Position numbers and translations under genes: made by a program. Below, piece by piece: positions 1-10,406 of a stretch of 64,000 nt of DNA. Position 1 is the stretch's first letter; every line of letters starts with the position of its first letter. Under the pieces are notes generated by a model. It was not told where the DNA came from, ran no database searches, and saw only the letters and a program-made list of their open reading frames with translations. Location: contig JANCRA010000010.1 of NCBI GenBank assembly GCA_024362935.1, positions 878,001 to 942,000 of the forward strand. Direction: 5' to 3'. This stretch comes from Setophaga petechia. Taxonomy: Eukaryota; Chordata; Aves; Passeriformes; Parulidae.

Positions 1-520
1 TGGGATTGTGTAAGCAGCTTACAAACAGATAGAAAACAGCACCTTTCCACTCTCCTGCCTTTTCCATTGGCATTACTATTCGAATGGCAGCAGTTTTGGA
101 CAACTTTCTTTTGCTTCTTGCAAAACACTCTGCACACCTCCGTGCAACTTCTAGAAAAAATGAGAGTTGTTTTCTGAACTGGTACAGTTTCTCCTGAAGA
201 GATATAATGCAAACGCTATTGGCTTAGATGTAGTAACAATAGGCAATTATTACAGTGCACTGCAAAGTCAATCGTAGTAGAACACTGGGATTGTGTGTCC
301 AGCTTGCAAACTGGTAGAAAACAGTACCGATCCGCTCTCCTGCATTTTCCCTTTCCAGGAACATTCGAATTGATGGCTTTTTTGGACAAGTTACTTTTTC
401 TTGTTGCAAAACACGCTGCAGAGCTGCCTGCAACCTCTAGAGCACGATGGGAGGTTTTTTGTGAACAGACACAGTTTCTCCTGGCGAGACATAATGAAAA
501 AGCTTTTTGCTAAGGTGTAG

Positions 521-725
521 CCGGCAGGAGACGCTAAAGACCAGGAGACGGAGCACTGTGCCTTTAAGCGCCGCTTCCGGGTGTCTCTCGGCTGTAGCTG
601 TTCTCCGGAGCACGCCGCGATCGGCGTAACGACACCAGATTCTTCGCGCCAAGAAGCGTCTTCTCCTTCTCCGGGAAAAAGAGACTGCGGCAGCTTCTGA
701 ACGGCGAACTACGAAGCGGCACAAA
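521..725 (+). other. CpG-rich insert, candidate promoter (copy 1)
   Basis: A 205-bp segment interrupts monomer D5. Left of it the monomer reads through 'taaggtgtag'; right of it the monomer resumes at 'actgggattgggtaagcag'. It replaces about 56 bp of normal monomer and has no similarity to the 286-bp unit. I count about 23 CpG dinucleotides, roughly one per 9 bp, against about two to five in a whole standard monomer. Visible motifs are a 9-bp direct repeat CAGGAGACG (525-533 and 542-550), an ETS-type site (574-582), the palindrome CTCCGGAG, and a CGCCG-CGAT-CGGCG hairpin. High CpG density kept in all eight copies resembles a vertebrate CpG-island promoter. Its presence as a repeated insert is certain; a promoter role and its direction are inference. 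No tRNA-like, SINE-like or protein-like identity was recognised. Confidence 0.6.
574..582 (-). promoter_or_regulatory. ETS/GABPA-type motif in CpG-rich insert
   Basis: The plus strand reads CTTCCGGGT, so the minus strand reads ACCCGGAAG, a full match to the ETS-family core (CCGGAAG) common in CpG-island promoters. The same motif is unchanged in every other insert, at 5879, 11184, 18205, 23224, 30817, 50421 and 61165. Conservation among near-identical copies is weak evidence of function. The motif match is direct; binding is inferred. Confidence 0.4.
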
Positions 726-736
726 ACTGGGATTGG

Positions 737-742
737 GTAAGC
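737..742 (+). promoter_or_regulatory. Splice-donor-like motif just downstream of CpG-rich insert
   Basis: The sequence TGG|GTAAGC lies 12 bp after the insert. Standard monomers have GTTAGC at the same place and lack a donor match. The motif is also at 6042, 11347, 18368, 23387, 50584 and 61328. The copy at 30980 has AT in place of GT and would not function. D2 and D3 monomers also contain GTAAGC. Whether any RNA is spliced here is unknown. Confidence 0.25.
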
Positions 743-794
743 AGCTTTCAAAGTGATAGAAAACAGTACTTTCCCACTCTCTTGCCTTTCCCTT

Positions 795-3700
795 CACATT
801 AATACTTGAAAGGAAGGCATCTTAGACAACTTTCTTTTACATTTTGCAAAACACACTGCAGCCCTCTGTGCAACTTCTAGAACACGATGGAAGTTGTTTA
901 GTGAGCAGCAACGTTTTCCCCTTGCGAGACATTGTGAAAAAGCTATTTGCTCAGATGTAGGTATCAAGAAACACTTACTGCCGTGCACTGACAAGCTAAT
1001 TGCTACACAGCACTGGGATTGTGTTAGCAGCTTGCAAAGTGCTAGAAAACAGTACTTTCCCACTCTCTTGCCTTTCCCTACACATTAATACTTGAAAGGA
1101 AGGCGTCTTAGACAACTTTCTTTTTCTTGTGTCAAAACACACTGCAGCCCTCTGTGCAACTTCTAGAACACGATAGGAGATGTTTAGTGAGCAGGAAGGT
1201 TTTCTCCTTGGGAGACATAGTGAAAAAGTTATTTGCTTAGATGTAGGTGACAGGAAACACTTACTGCAGTGAAGTGACAAGTTAATTGGTACACAGCACT
1301 GGGATTGTGTTAGCAGCCTGCAAAGTGCTAGAAAACAGTACTTTCCCACTCTCTTGCCTTTCCCTTCACATTAATACTTGAAAGGAAGGCATCTTAGACA
1401 ACTTTCTTTTTCTTGTGTCAAAAAACTCTGCAGCCCTCTCTGCAACATCTACTACACGATGGAAGTTGTTTAGTGAGCAGGAAGGTTTTCTCCTTGCGAG
1501 ACATACTGAAAAAGCTATTTGCTTAGATGTAGGTGACAAGAAACACTTACTGCAGTGCACTGAAAAGCTAACTGCTCCACAGCACTAGTACTGTGTTAGC
1601 AGCTTGCAAAGTGCTAGAAAACAGTACTTTCCCACTCTCTTGCCTTTCCCTTCACATTAATACTTGAAAGGAAGGCGTCTTAGACAACTTTGTTTTACAT
1701 TTTGCAAAACACACTGCAGCCCTCTGTGCAACTTCTACAACACGATGGAAGTTGTTTAGTGAGCAGCAACGTTTTCCCCTTGCGAAACAAAGGGAAAAAG
1801 CTATTTGCTCAGATGTAGGTATCAAGAAACACTTACTGCCGTGCACTGACAAGCTAATTGCTACACAGCACTGCGATTGTGTTAGCAGCTTGCAAAGTGC
1901 TAGAAAACAGTACTTTCCCACTCTCTTGCCTTTCCCTTCACATTAATACTTGAAAGGAAGGCGTCTTAGACAACTTTCTTTTTCTTGTTACAGAACACAC
2001 TGCAGCCCTCTGTTCAACTTCTAGAACACGATAGGAGATGTTTAGTGAGCAAGAAGGTTTTCTCCTTGGGAGACATAGTGAAAAAGCTATTTGCTTAGAT
2101 GTAGGTGACAAGAAACACTTACTGCAGTGAAGTGACAAGTTAATTGGTACACAGCACTGGGATTGTGTTAGCAGCTCTCAAAGTGATTGAAAACAGTACT
2201 TTCCCACTCTCTTGCCTTTCCCTTCACATTAATACTTGAAAGGAAGGCATCTTAGACAACTTTCTTTTTCTTGTGTCAAAAAACTCTGCAGCCCTCTCTG
2301 CCAGATCTACAACACGATGGAAGTTGTTTAGTGAGCAGGAAGGTTTTCTCCTTGCGAGACATAGTGAAAAAGCTATTTGCTTAGATGTAGGTGACAAGAA
2401 ACACTTACTGCAGTGCACTGAACAGCTAACTGCTCCACAGCACTAGTACTGTGTTAGCAGCTTGCAAAGTGCTAGAAAACAGTACTTTCCCACTTTCTTG
2501 CCTTTCCCTTCACATTAATACTTGAAAGGAAGGCATGTTAGACAACTTTCTTTTTCTTGTGTCAAAAAACTCTGCAGCCCTCTCTGCAACATCTACAACA
2601 CGATGGAAGTTGTTTAGTGAGCAGGAAGGTTTTCTCCTTGCGAGACATAGTGAAAAAGCTATTTGCTTAGATGTAGGTGACAAGAAACACTTACTGCAGT
2701 GCATTGAACAGCTAATTGCTACACAGAACTGGGATTGTGTTAGCAGCTTGCAAAGTGCTAGAAAACAGTACTTTCCCACTCTCTTGCCTTTCCCTTCACA
2801 TTAATACTTGAAAGGAAGGCATCTTAGACAACTTTCTTTTTCTTGTGTCAAAAAACTCTGCAGCCTTCTCTGCAACATCTACATCACGATGGAATTTGTT
2901 TAGTGAGCAGGAAGGTTTTCTCCTTGCGGGACATAGTGAAAAAGCTTTTTGCTTAGATGTAGGAGACAAGAAACACTTACTGCAGTGCACTGAACAGCTA
3001 ATTGCTACACAGCACTGGGATTGTGTTAGCAGCTTGCAAAGTGCTAGAAAACAGTACTTTCCCACTCTCTTGCCTTTCCCTTCACATTAATACTTGAAAG
3101 GAAGGCGTCTTAGACAACTTTGTTTTACATTTTGCAAAACACACTGCAGCCCTCTGTGCAACTTCTACAACACGATGGAAGTTGTTTAGTGAGCAGCAAC
3201 GTTTTCCCCTTGCGAGACAAAGTGAAAAAGCTATTTGCTCAGATGTAGGTATCAAGAAACACTTACTGCCGTGCACTGACAATCTAATTGCTACACAGCA
3301 CTGCGATTGTGTTAGCAGCTTGCAAAGTGCTAGAAAACAGTACTTTCCCACTCTCTTGCCTTTCCCTACACATTAATACTTGAAAGGAAGGCGTCTTAGA
3401 CAACTTTCTTTTTCTTGTTACAGAACACACTGCAGCCCTCTGTTCAACTTCTAGAACACGATAGGAGATATTTAGTGAGCAGGAAGGTTTTCTCCTTGGG
3501 AGACATAGTGAAAAAGCTATTTGCTTAGATGTAGGTGACAAGAAACACTTACTGCAGTGCATTCAAAAGCTAACTGCTACACAGCACTGGGATTGTGTTA
3601 GCAGCCTGCAAAGTGCTAGAAAACAGTACTTTCCCACTCTCTTGCCTTTCCCTTCACATTAATACTTGAAAGGAAGGCATCTTAGACAACTTTCTTTTTC

Positions 3701-4512
3701 TTGTGTCAAAAAACTCTGCAGCCCTCTCTGCAACATCTACAACACGATGGAAGTTGTTTAGTGAGCAGGAAGGTTTTCTCCTTGCGAGACATAGTGAAAA
3801 AGCTATTTGCTTAGATGTAGGTGACAAGAAACACTTACTGCCGTGCACTGAACAGCTAATTGCTACACAGAACTGGGATTGTGTTAGCAGCTTGCAAAGT
3901 GCTAGAAAACAGTACTTTCCCACTCTCTTGCCTTTCCCTTCACATTAATACTTGAAAGGAAGGCATCTTAGACAACTTTCTTTTTCTTGTGTCAAAAAAC
4001 TCTGCAGCCCTCTCTGCAACATCTACTACACGATGGAAGTTGTTTAGTGAGCAGGAAGGTTTTCTCCTTGCGAGACATAGTGAAAAAGCTATTTGCTTAG
4101 ATGTAGGTGACAAGAAACACTTACTGCAGTGCACTGAACAGCTAATTGCTACACAGAACTGGGATTGTGTTAGCAGCTCTCAAAGTGCTAGAAAACAGTA
4201 CTTTCCCACTCTCTTGCCTTTCCCTTCACATTAATACTTGAAAGGAAGGCGTCTTAGACAACTTTCTTTTTCTTGTTACAGAACACACTGCAGCCCTCTG
4301 TGCAACTTCTAGAACACGATAGGAAATGTTTAGTGAGCAGGAAGGTTTTCTCCTTGCGAGACATAGTGAAAAAGCTATTTGCTTAGATGTAGGTGACAAG
4401 AAACCCTTACTCCAGTGCAGTGACAAGTTAATTGGTACACAGCACTGGGATTGTGTTAGCAGCCTGCAAAGTGCTAGAAAACAGTACTTTCCCACTCTCT
4501 TGCCTTTCCCTT
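795..4512. repeat. Standard monomer block 1 (13 x 286 bp)
   Basis: Thirteen exact-length monomers occur in the order A-B-C-A-B-C-C-C-A-B-C-C-B. Here A, B and C are the subtypes defined by the motifs in the summary. The last monomer (4227-4512) is the special edge B type with 'aggaaatg' and 'cccttactccag', which precedes every module D. Each A or C monomer has one plus-strand frame of about 90 codons bounded by TGA and TAA. Type B breaks that frame with TAG where A and C have TGG. Because 286 is not a multiple of three and stops flank each unit, no protein can read through the block. Confidence 0.95.
1974..1993 (+). promoter_or_regulatory. Splice-acceptor-like motif of type B monomers (example)
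   Basis: A pyrimidine-rich run (ctttctttttcttg) ends in TTACAG followed by AA, a strong match to a 3' splice site. A possible branch-point match (TTAAT) lies about 47 nt upstream of the AG. The same sequence recurs in most type B monomers, for example ending at 6440 and 7298. Type C has 'ttgtgtcaaa' there and type A 'cattttgcaaa', so both lack the AG. Use as an acceptor is untested. Confidence 0.25.
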
Positions 4513-4527
4513 CACATTAATACTTGA

Positions 4528-5004
4528 AAGGAAGGCGTCTTAGACAACTTTCTTTTTCTTGCTGCAAAACATTCTGCAGCCCTCTGTGCAACCTGTACAG
4601 CACGATGGAAGTTGTTTAATGAGCAGGAACATTTTCTCCTAGTGAGAGATATTGAAAAAGCTTTTTGCTTAGATGTAGGTTACCACAGGCAGTTACTGCA
4701 GTGCACTGCAAAGCTAATAGATGCACAACACTGGGATTGTGTGCCCAGCTTGCAAAGTGGTAGGAAACAGTACCTTTCCACTCTTCCTGCTTTTTCCATG
4801 CACATTACTATTTGAATGGAAAGAATTTTAGACAACTTTCTTTGGCTTCTTGCAAAACACTCTGCACACCTGCCTGCAATCTCTAGAAGTCGATGGGAGA
4901 TATTTTCTGAACTGGCTCAGTTTCTCTTTGCAAGACATGGGGAAAAAGCAATTTGCTTAGATATAGGTGAAAAGAGGCACCTACTACAGTGCACTGCAAG
5001 CTAA
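4528..5004 (+). pseudogene. Fossil open frame across D1-D2, broken by TGA
   Basis: In other module copies this frame is open for about 158 codons across two consecutive monomers, since D1 is 288 bp and keeps phase. Here codon 4813-4815 is TGA instead of CGA, a C-to-T change at a CpG, splitting it. The two encoded repeats share the pattern LxNFL...LAKHSAxL...RW..F.E...FL.R..EKA.CLD.G...LLQCTA. The frame ends in D2 where one A is missing ('actgcaagct' against 'actgcaaagct' in D1). No ATG lies near its beginning; internal ATGs occur only late in D1 and in D2. No known family was recognised and no selection can be shown, so a once-coding origin is only a possibility. Confidence 0.25.
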
Positions 5005-5101
5005 TTGCTGCACAACACGCAGATTGTGTAAGCAGGTTGCAAACTGATAGAAAACAGTACCTCTCCCTTCTCCTGCCTTTTCTATTCACATTTCTATTTG
5101 A

Positions 5102-5482
5102 ATGCAAGGCGTTTTAGACAACTTTCTTTTGCTTCTTGCAAAACACTCTGCACACCTGCCTGCAATCTCTAGAAGTCGATGGGAGATGTTTTCTGAACTG
5201 GCTCAGTTTCTCCTTGCGAGACATGGGGAAAAAGCAATTTGCTTAGATGCAGGTGAAAAGAGGCACCTACTACAGTGCACTGAAAAACTAATTGCTGCAC
5301 AACTCTGGGATTGTGTAAGCAGCTTACAAACAGATAGAAAACAGCACCTTTCCACTCTCCTGCCTTTTCCATTGGCATTACTATTCGAATGGCAGCAGTT
5401 TTGGACAACTTTCTTTTGCTTCTTGCAAAACACTCTGCACACCTCCGTGCAACTTCTAGAAAAAATGAGAGTTGTTTTCTGA
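5102..5482 (+). pseudogene. D3 open frame of 126 codons running out of phase into D4
   Basis: This frame starts with a true ATG immediately after an in-frame TGA. Its first part encodes one complete repeat of the D1/D2 type (LDNFLLLLAKH start, SRSRWEMF, LLARHGEKA). Because D3 is 287 bp, the frame enters D4 in the wrong phase and its tail (FEWQQFWTTFF and beyond) is an out-of-frame reading of the same repeat. D4 in the correct phase stops at 'ttctcctga'. This is the pattern of a decayed repeat reading frame rather than a working gene. There is no recognised domain, signal peptide or clear membrane segment. Confidence 0.2.
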
Positions 5483-5825
5483 ACTGGTACAGTTTCTCCT
5501 GAAGAGATATAATGCAAACGCTATTGGCTTAGATGTAGTAACAATAGGCAATTATTACAGTGCACTGCAAAGTCAATCGTAGTAGAACACTGGGATTGTG
5601 TGTCCAGCTTGCAAACTGGTAGAAAACAGTACCGATCCGCTCTCCTGCATTTTCCCTTTCCAGGAACATTCGAATTGATGGCTTTTTTGGACAAGTTACT
5701 TTTTCTTGTTGCAAAACACGCTGCAGAGCTGCCTGCAACCTCTAGAGCACGATGGGAGGTTTTTTGTGAACAGACACAGTTTCTCCTGGCGAGACATAAT
5801 GAAAAAGCTTTTTGCTAAGGTGTAG

Positions 5826-6030
5826 CCGGCAGGAGACGCTAAAGACCAGGAGACGGAGCACTGTGCCTTTAAGCGCCGCTTCCGGGTGTCTCTCGGCTGT
5901 AGCTGTTCTCCGGAGCACGCCGCGATCGGCGTAACGACACCAGATTCGTCGCGCCAAGAAGCGTCTTCTCCTTCTCCGGGAAAAAGAGACTGCGGCAGCT
6001 TCTGAACGGCGAACTACGAAGCGGCACAAA
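5826..6030 (+). other. CpG-rich insert, candidate promoter (copy 2)
   Basis: This copy differs from copy 1 at 'attcgtcgcg' (G for T), a change shared only with copy 3. That change breaks a small TTCTT/AAGAA hairpin stem and adds one CpG. The ETS-type site is at 5879-5887. Confidence 0.6.
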
Positions 6031-6099
6031 ACTGGGATTGGGTAAGCAGCTTTCAAAGTGATAGAAAACAGTACTTTCCCACTCTCTTGCCTTTCCCTT

Positions 6100-9000
6100 C
6101 ACATTAATACTTGAAAGGAAGGCATCTTAGACAACTTTCTTTTACATTTTGCAAAACACACTGCAGCCCTCTGTGCAACTTCTAGAACACGATGGAAGTT
6201 GTTTAGTGAGCAGCAACGTTTTCCCCTTGCGAGACATTGTGAAAAAGCTATTTGCTCAGATGTAGGTATCAAGAAACACTTACTGCCGTGCACTGACAAG
6301 CTAATTGCTACACAGCACTGGGATTGTGTTAGCAGCTTGCAAAGTGCTAGAAAACAGTACTTTCCCACTCTCTTGCCTTTCCCTACACATTAATACTTGA
6401 AAGGAAGGCGTCTTAGACAACTTTCTTTTTCTTGTTACAGAACACACTGCAGCCCTCTGTGCAACTTCTAGAACACGATAGGAGATGTTTAGTGAGCAGG
6501 AAGGTTTTCTCCTTGGGAGACATAGTGAAAAAGTTATTTGCTTAGATGTAGGTGACAGGAAACACTTACTGCAGTAAAGTGACAAGTTAATTGGTACACA
6601 GCACTGGGATTGTGTTAGCAGCCTGCAAAGTGCTAGAAAACAGTACTTTCCCACTCTCTTGCCTTTCCCTTCACATTAATACTTGAAAGGAAGGCATCTT
6701 AGACAACTTTCTTTTTCTTGTGTCAAAAAACTCTGCAGCCCTCTCTGCAACATCTACTACACGATGGAAGTTGTTTAGTGAGCAGGAAGGTTTTCTCCTT
6801 GCGAGACATACTGAAAAAGCTATTTGCTTAGATGTAGGTGACAAGAAACACTTACTGCAGTGCACTGAAAAGCTAACTGCTCCACAGCACTAGTACTGTG
6901 TTAGCAGCTTGCAAAGTGCTAGAAAACAGTACTTTCCCACTCTCTTGCCTTTCCCTTCACATTAATACTTGAAAGGAAGGCGTCTTAGACAACTTTGTTT
7001 TACATTTTGCAAAACACACTGCAGCCCTCTGTGCAACTTCTACAACACGATGGAAGTTGTTTAGTGAGCAGCAACGTTTTCCCCTTGCGAAACAAAGGGA
7101 AAAAGCTATTTGCTCAGATGTAGGTATCAAGAAACACTTACTGCCGTGCACTGACAAGCTAATTGCTACACAGCACTGCGATTGTGTTAGCAGCTTGCAA
7201 AGTGCTAGAAAACAGTACTTTCCCACTCTCTTGCCTTTCCCTTCACATTAATACTTGAAAGGAAGGCGTCTTAGACAACTTTCTTTTTCTTGTTACAGAA
7301 CACACTGCAGCCCTCTGTTCAACTTCTAGAACACGATAGGAGATGTTTAGTGAGCAAGAAGGTTTTCTCCTTGGGAGACATAGTGAAAAAGCTATTTGCT
7401 TAGATGTAGGTGACAAGAAACACTTACTGCAGTGAAGTGACAAGTTAATTGGTACACAGCACTGGGATTGTGTTAGCAGCTCTCAAAGTGATTGAAAACA
7501 GTACTTTCCCACTCTCTTGCCTTTCCCTTCACATTAATACTTGAAAGGAAGGCATCTTAGACAACTTTCTTTTTCTTGTGTCAAAAAACTCTGCAGCCCT
7601 CTCTGCAACATCTACAACACGATGGAAGTTGTTTAGTGAGCAGGAAGGTTTTCTCCTTGCGAGACATACTGAAAAAGCTATTTGCTTAGATGTAGGTGAC
7701 AAGAAACACTTACTGCAGTGCACTGAACAGCTAACTGCTCCACAGCACTAGTACTGTGTTAGCAGCTTGCAAAGTGCTAGAAAACAGTACTTTCCCACTT
7801 TCTTGCCTTTCCCTTCACATTAATACTTGAAAGGAAGGCATGTTAGACAACTTTCTTTTTCTTGTGTCAAAAAACTCTGCAGCCCTCTCTGCAACATCTA
7901 CAACACGATGGAAGTTGTTTAGTGAGCAGGAAGGTTTTCTCCTTGCGAGACATAGTGAAAAAGCTATTTGCTTAGATGTAGGTGACAAGAAACACTTACT
8001 GCAGTGCATTGAACAGCTAATTGCTACACAGAACTGGGATTGTGTTAGCAGCTTGCAAAGTGCTAGAAAACAGTACTTTCCCACTCTCTTGCCTTTCCCT
8101 TCACATTAATACTTGAAAGGAAGGCATCTTAGACAACTTTCTTTTTCTTGTGTCAAAAAACTCTGCAGCCTTCTCTGCAACATCTACATCACGATGGAAT
8201 TTGTTTAGTGAGCAGGAAGGTTTTCTCCTTGCGGGACATAGTGAAAAAGCTTTTTGCTTAGATGTAGGAGACAAGAAACACTTACTGCAGTGCACTGAAC
8301 AGCTAATTGCTACACAGCACTGGGATTGTGTTAGCAGCTTGCAAAGTGCTAGAAAACAGTACTTTCCCACTCTCTTGCCTTTCCCTTCACATTAATACTT
8401 GAAAGGAAGGCGTCTTAGACAACTTTGTTTTACATTTTGCAAAACACACTGCAGCCCTCTGTGCAACTTCTACAACACGATGGAAGTTGTTTAGTGAGCA
8501 GCAACGTTTTCCCCTTGCGAGACAAAGTGAAAAAGCTATTTGCTCAGATGTAGGTATCAAGAAACACTTACTGCCGTGCACTGACAATCTAATTGCTACA
8601 CAGCACTGCGATTGTGTTAGCAGCTTGCAAAGTGCTAGAAAACAGTACTTTCCCACTCTCTTGCCTTTCCCTACACATTAATACTTGAAAGGAAGGCGTC
8701 TTAGACAACTTTCTTTTTCTTGTTACAGAACACACTGCAGCCCTCTGTTCAACTTCTAGAACACGATAGGAGATATTTAGTGAGCAGGAAGGTTTTCTCC
8801 TTGGGAGACATAGTGAAAAAGCTATTTGCTTAGATGTAGGTGACAAGAAACACTTACTGCAGTGCATTCAAAAGCTAACTGCTACACAGCACTGGGATTG
8901 TGTTAGCAGCCTGCAAAGTGCTAGAAAACAGTACTTTCCCACTCTCTTGCCTTTCCCTTCACATTAATACTTGAAAGGAAGGCATCTTAGACAACTTTCT

Positions 9001-9817
9001 TTTTCTTGTGTCAAAAAACTCTGCAGCCCTCTCTGCAACATCTACAACACGATGGAAGTTGTTTAGTGAGCAGGAAGGTTTTCTCCTTGCGAGACATAGT
9101 GAAAAAGCTATTTGCTTAGATGTAGGTGACAAGAAACACTTACTGCCGTGCACTGAACAGCTAATTGCTACACAGAACTGGGATTGTGTTAGCAGCTTGC
9201 AAAGTGCTAGAAAACAGTACTTTCCCACTCTCTTGCCTTTCCCTTCACATTAATACTTGAAAGGAAGGCATCTTAGACAACTTTCTTTTTCTTGTGTCAA
9301 AAAACTCTGCAGCCCTCTCTGCAACATCTACTACACGATGGAAGTTGTTTAGTGAGCAGGAAGGTTTTCTCCTTGCGAGACATAGTGAAAAAGCTATTTG
9401 CTTAGATGTAGGTGACAAGAAACACTTACTGCAGTGCACTGAACAGCTAATTGCTACACAGAACTGGGATTGTGTTAGCAGCTCTCAAAGTGCTAGAAAA
9501 CAGTACTTTCCCACTCTCTTGCCTTTCCCTTCACATTAATACTTGAAAGGAAGGCGTCTTAGACAACTTTCTTTTTCTTGTTACAGAACACACTGCAGCC
9601 CTCTGTGCAACTTCTAGAACACGATAGGAAATGTTTAGTGAGCAGGAAGGTTTTCTCCTTGCGAGACATAGTGAAAAAGCTATTTGCTTAGATGTAGGTG
9701 ACAAGAAACCCTTACTCCAGTGCAGTGACAAGTTAATTGGTACACAGCACTGGGATTGTGTTAGCAGCCTGCAAAGTGCTAGAAAACAGTACTTTCCCAC
9801 TCTCTTGCCTTTCCCTT
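6100..9817. repeat. Standard monomer block 2 (13 x 286 bp)
   Basis: It has the same length and subtype order as block 1, so 795-6099 and 6100-11404 form two consecutive 5,305-bp higher-order repeats. Diagnostic differences include the second monomer, which has 'ttgttacagaac' here (6440) but 'ttgtgtcaaaac' in block 1; 'gcagtaaagtg' here against 'gcagtgaagtg'; and the sixth monomer, with 'gcaacatctac' here against 'gccagatctac'. Each variant occurs elsewhere in the array, which suggests patchy gene conversion. Confidence 0.95.
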
Positions 9818-9832
9818 CACATTAATACTTGA

Positions 9833-10309
9833 AAGGAAGGCGTCTTAGACAACTTTCTTTTTCTTGCTGCAAAACATTCTGCAGCCCTCTGTGCAACCTG
9901 TACAGCACGATGGAAGTTGTTTAATGAGCAGGAACATTTTCTCCTAGTGAGAGATATTGAAAAAGCTTTTTGCTTAGATGTAGGTTACCACAGGCAGTTA
10001 CTGCAGTGCACTGCAAAGCTAATAGATGCACAACACTGGGATTGTGTGCCCAGCTTGCAAAGTGGTAGGAAACAGTACCTTTCCACTCTTCCTGCTTTTT
10101 CCATGCACATTACTATTCGAATGGAAAGAATTTTAGACAACTTTCTTTGGCTTCTTGCAAAACACTCTGCACACCTGCCTGCAATCTCTAGAAGTCGATG
10201 GGAGATATTTTCTGAACTGGCTCAGTTTCTCTTTGCAAGACATGGGGAAAAAGCAATTTGCTTAGATATAGGTGAAAAGAGGCACCTACTACAGTGCACT
10301 GCAAGCTAA
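9833..10309 (+). pseudogene. Fossil open frame across D1-D2, unbroken
   Basis: The frame is open from just after the TGA at 9830-9832 to the TAA at 10307-10309, about 158 codons. It has two in-phase repeats of about 96 codons; the FNEQ of D1 and the FSEL of D2 are 96 residues apart. It holds CGA where copy 1 has TGA. Confidence 0.25.
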
Positions 10310-10406
10310 TTGCTGCACAACACGCAGATTGTGTAAGCAGGTTGCAAACTGATAGAAAACAGTACCTCTCCCTTCTCCTGCCTTTTCTATTCACATTTCT
10401 ATTTGA

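Larger units (their letters stand above)
1..794. repeat. Module D, partial copy (truncated by window start)
   Basis: This is the right part of the 1,587-bp diverged module: the end of monomer D3 (1-68), D4 (69-359) and D5 with its CpG-rich insert (360-794). It is nearly identical to 5306-6099. The insert carries the 'attcttcgcg' variant, unlike the next two copies, which have 'attcgtcgcg'. Confidence 0.95.
4513..6099. repeat. Module D, copy 1 (five diverged monomers)
   Basis: The internal units are D1 4513-4800 (288 bp), D2 4801-5086 (286), D3 5087-5373 (287), D4 5374-5664 (291) and D5 5665-6099 (435, with the CpG-rich insert). They align with the standard monomer along their length (LDNFL-like, RW-like and EKA.C-like stretches, 'gtgcactg', 'gattgtgt', 'gaaaacagta'). 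They differ from it and from each other far more than standard monomers differ among themselves. The module behaves as a fixed cassette: all seven complete copies are exactly 1,587 bp. This copy belongs to lineage I ('gagagatattg' in D1, 'ttttctattc' at the end of D2). Confidence 0.95.

Noticed and set aside
350..375. B-box-like string near 'acattcgaattg', suggesting a tRNA-derived SINE
   Set aside because: The same string arises by alignment from the 'attcgaatgg' of D2 and D4, there is no A box at proper spacing, and there is no tail or target-site duplication.
646..662. Possible CENP-B box in the insert (cttcgcgccaagaagcg)
   Set aside because: TTCG and the central A fit, but the essential CGGG half is AAGC, so the motif fails and centromere identity cannot be claimed from it.
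521..725. The insert as an intact transposable element
   Set aside because: No terminal repeats, no target-site duplication and no coding capacity are visible. It replaces about 56 bp of the monomer rather than adding to it.
437..751. Arginine-rich minus-strand frame of 104 codons through the CpG-rich insert
   Set aside because: It begins at TTG, and its arginine run comes from CG-rich codons. It crosses the sharp boundary between insert and satellite, so it is a composition artefact.
794..1063. Repeated minus-strand frames of about 89 codons, one in most monomers
   Set aside because: They start at GTG rather than ATG, recur because the monomer recurs, end in each unit, and lie opposite the better conserved plus-strand pattern. 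They look like shadows of the repeat.
2535..2804. Plus-strand frame of 89 codons in a type C monomer as a real small protein gene
   Set aside because: Its start (TTG in 'catgttagac', not ATG) is a point variant of the usual 'catcttagac'. Related frames are present in dozens of copies, with TAG in type B and out-of-phase neighbours. It is better read as a relic of the repeat.
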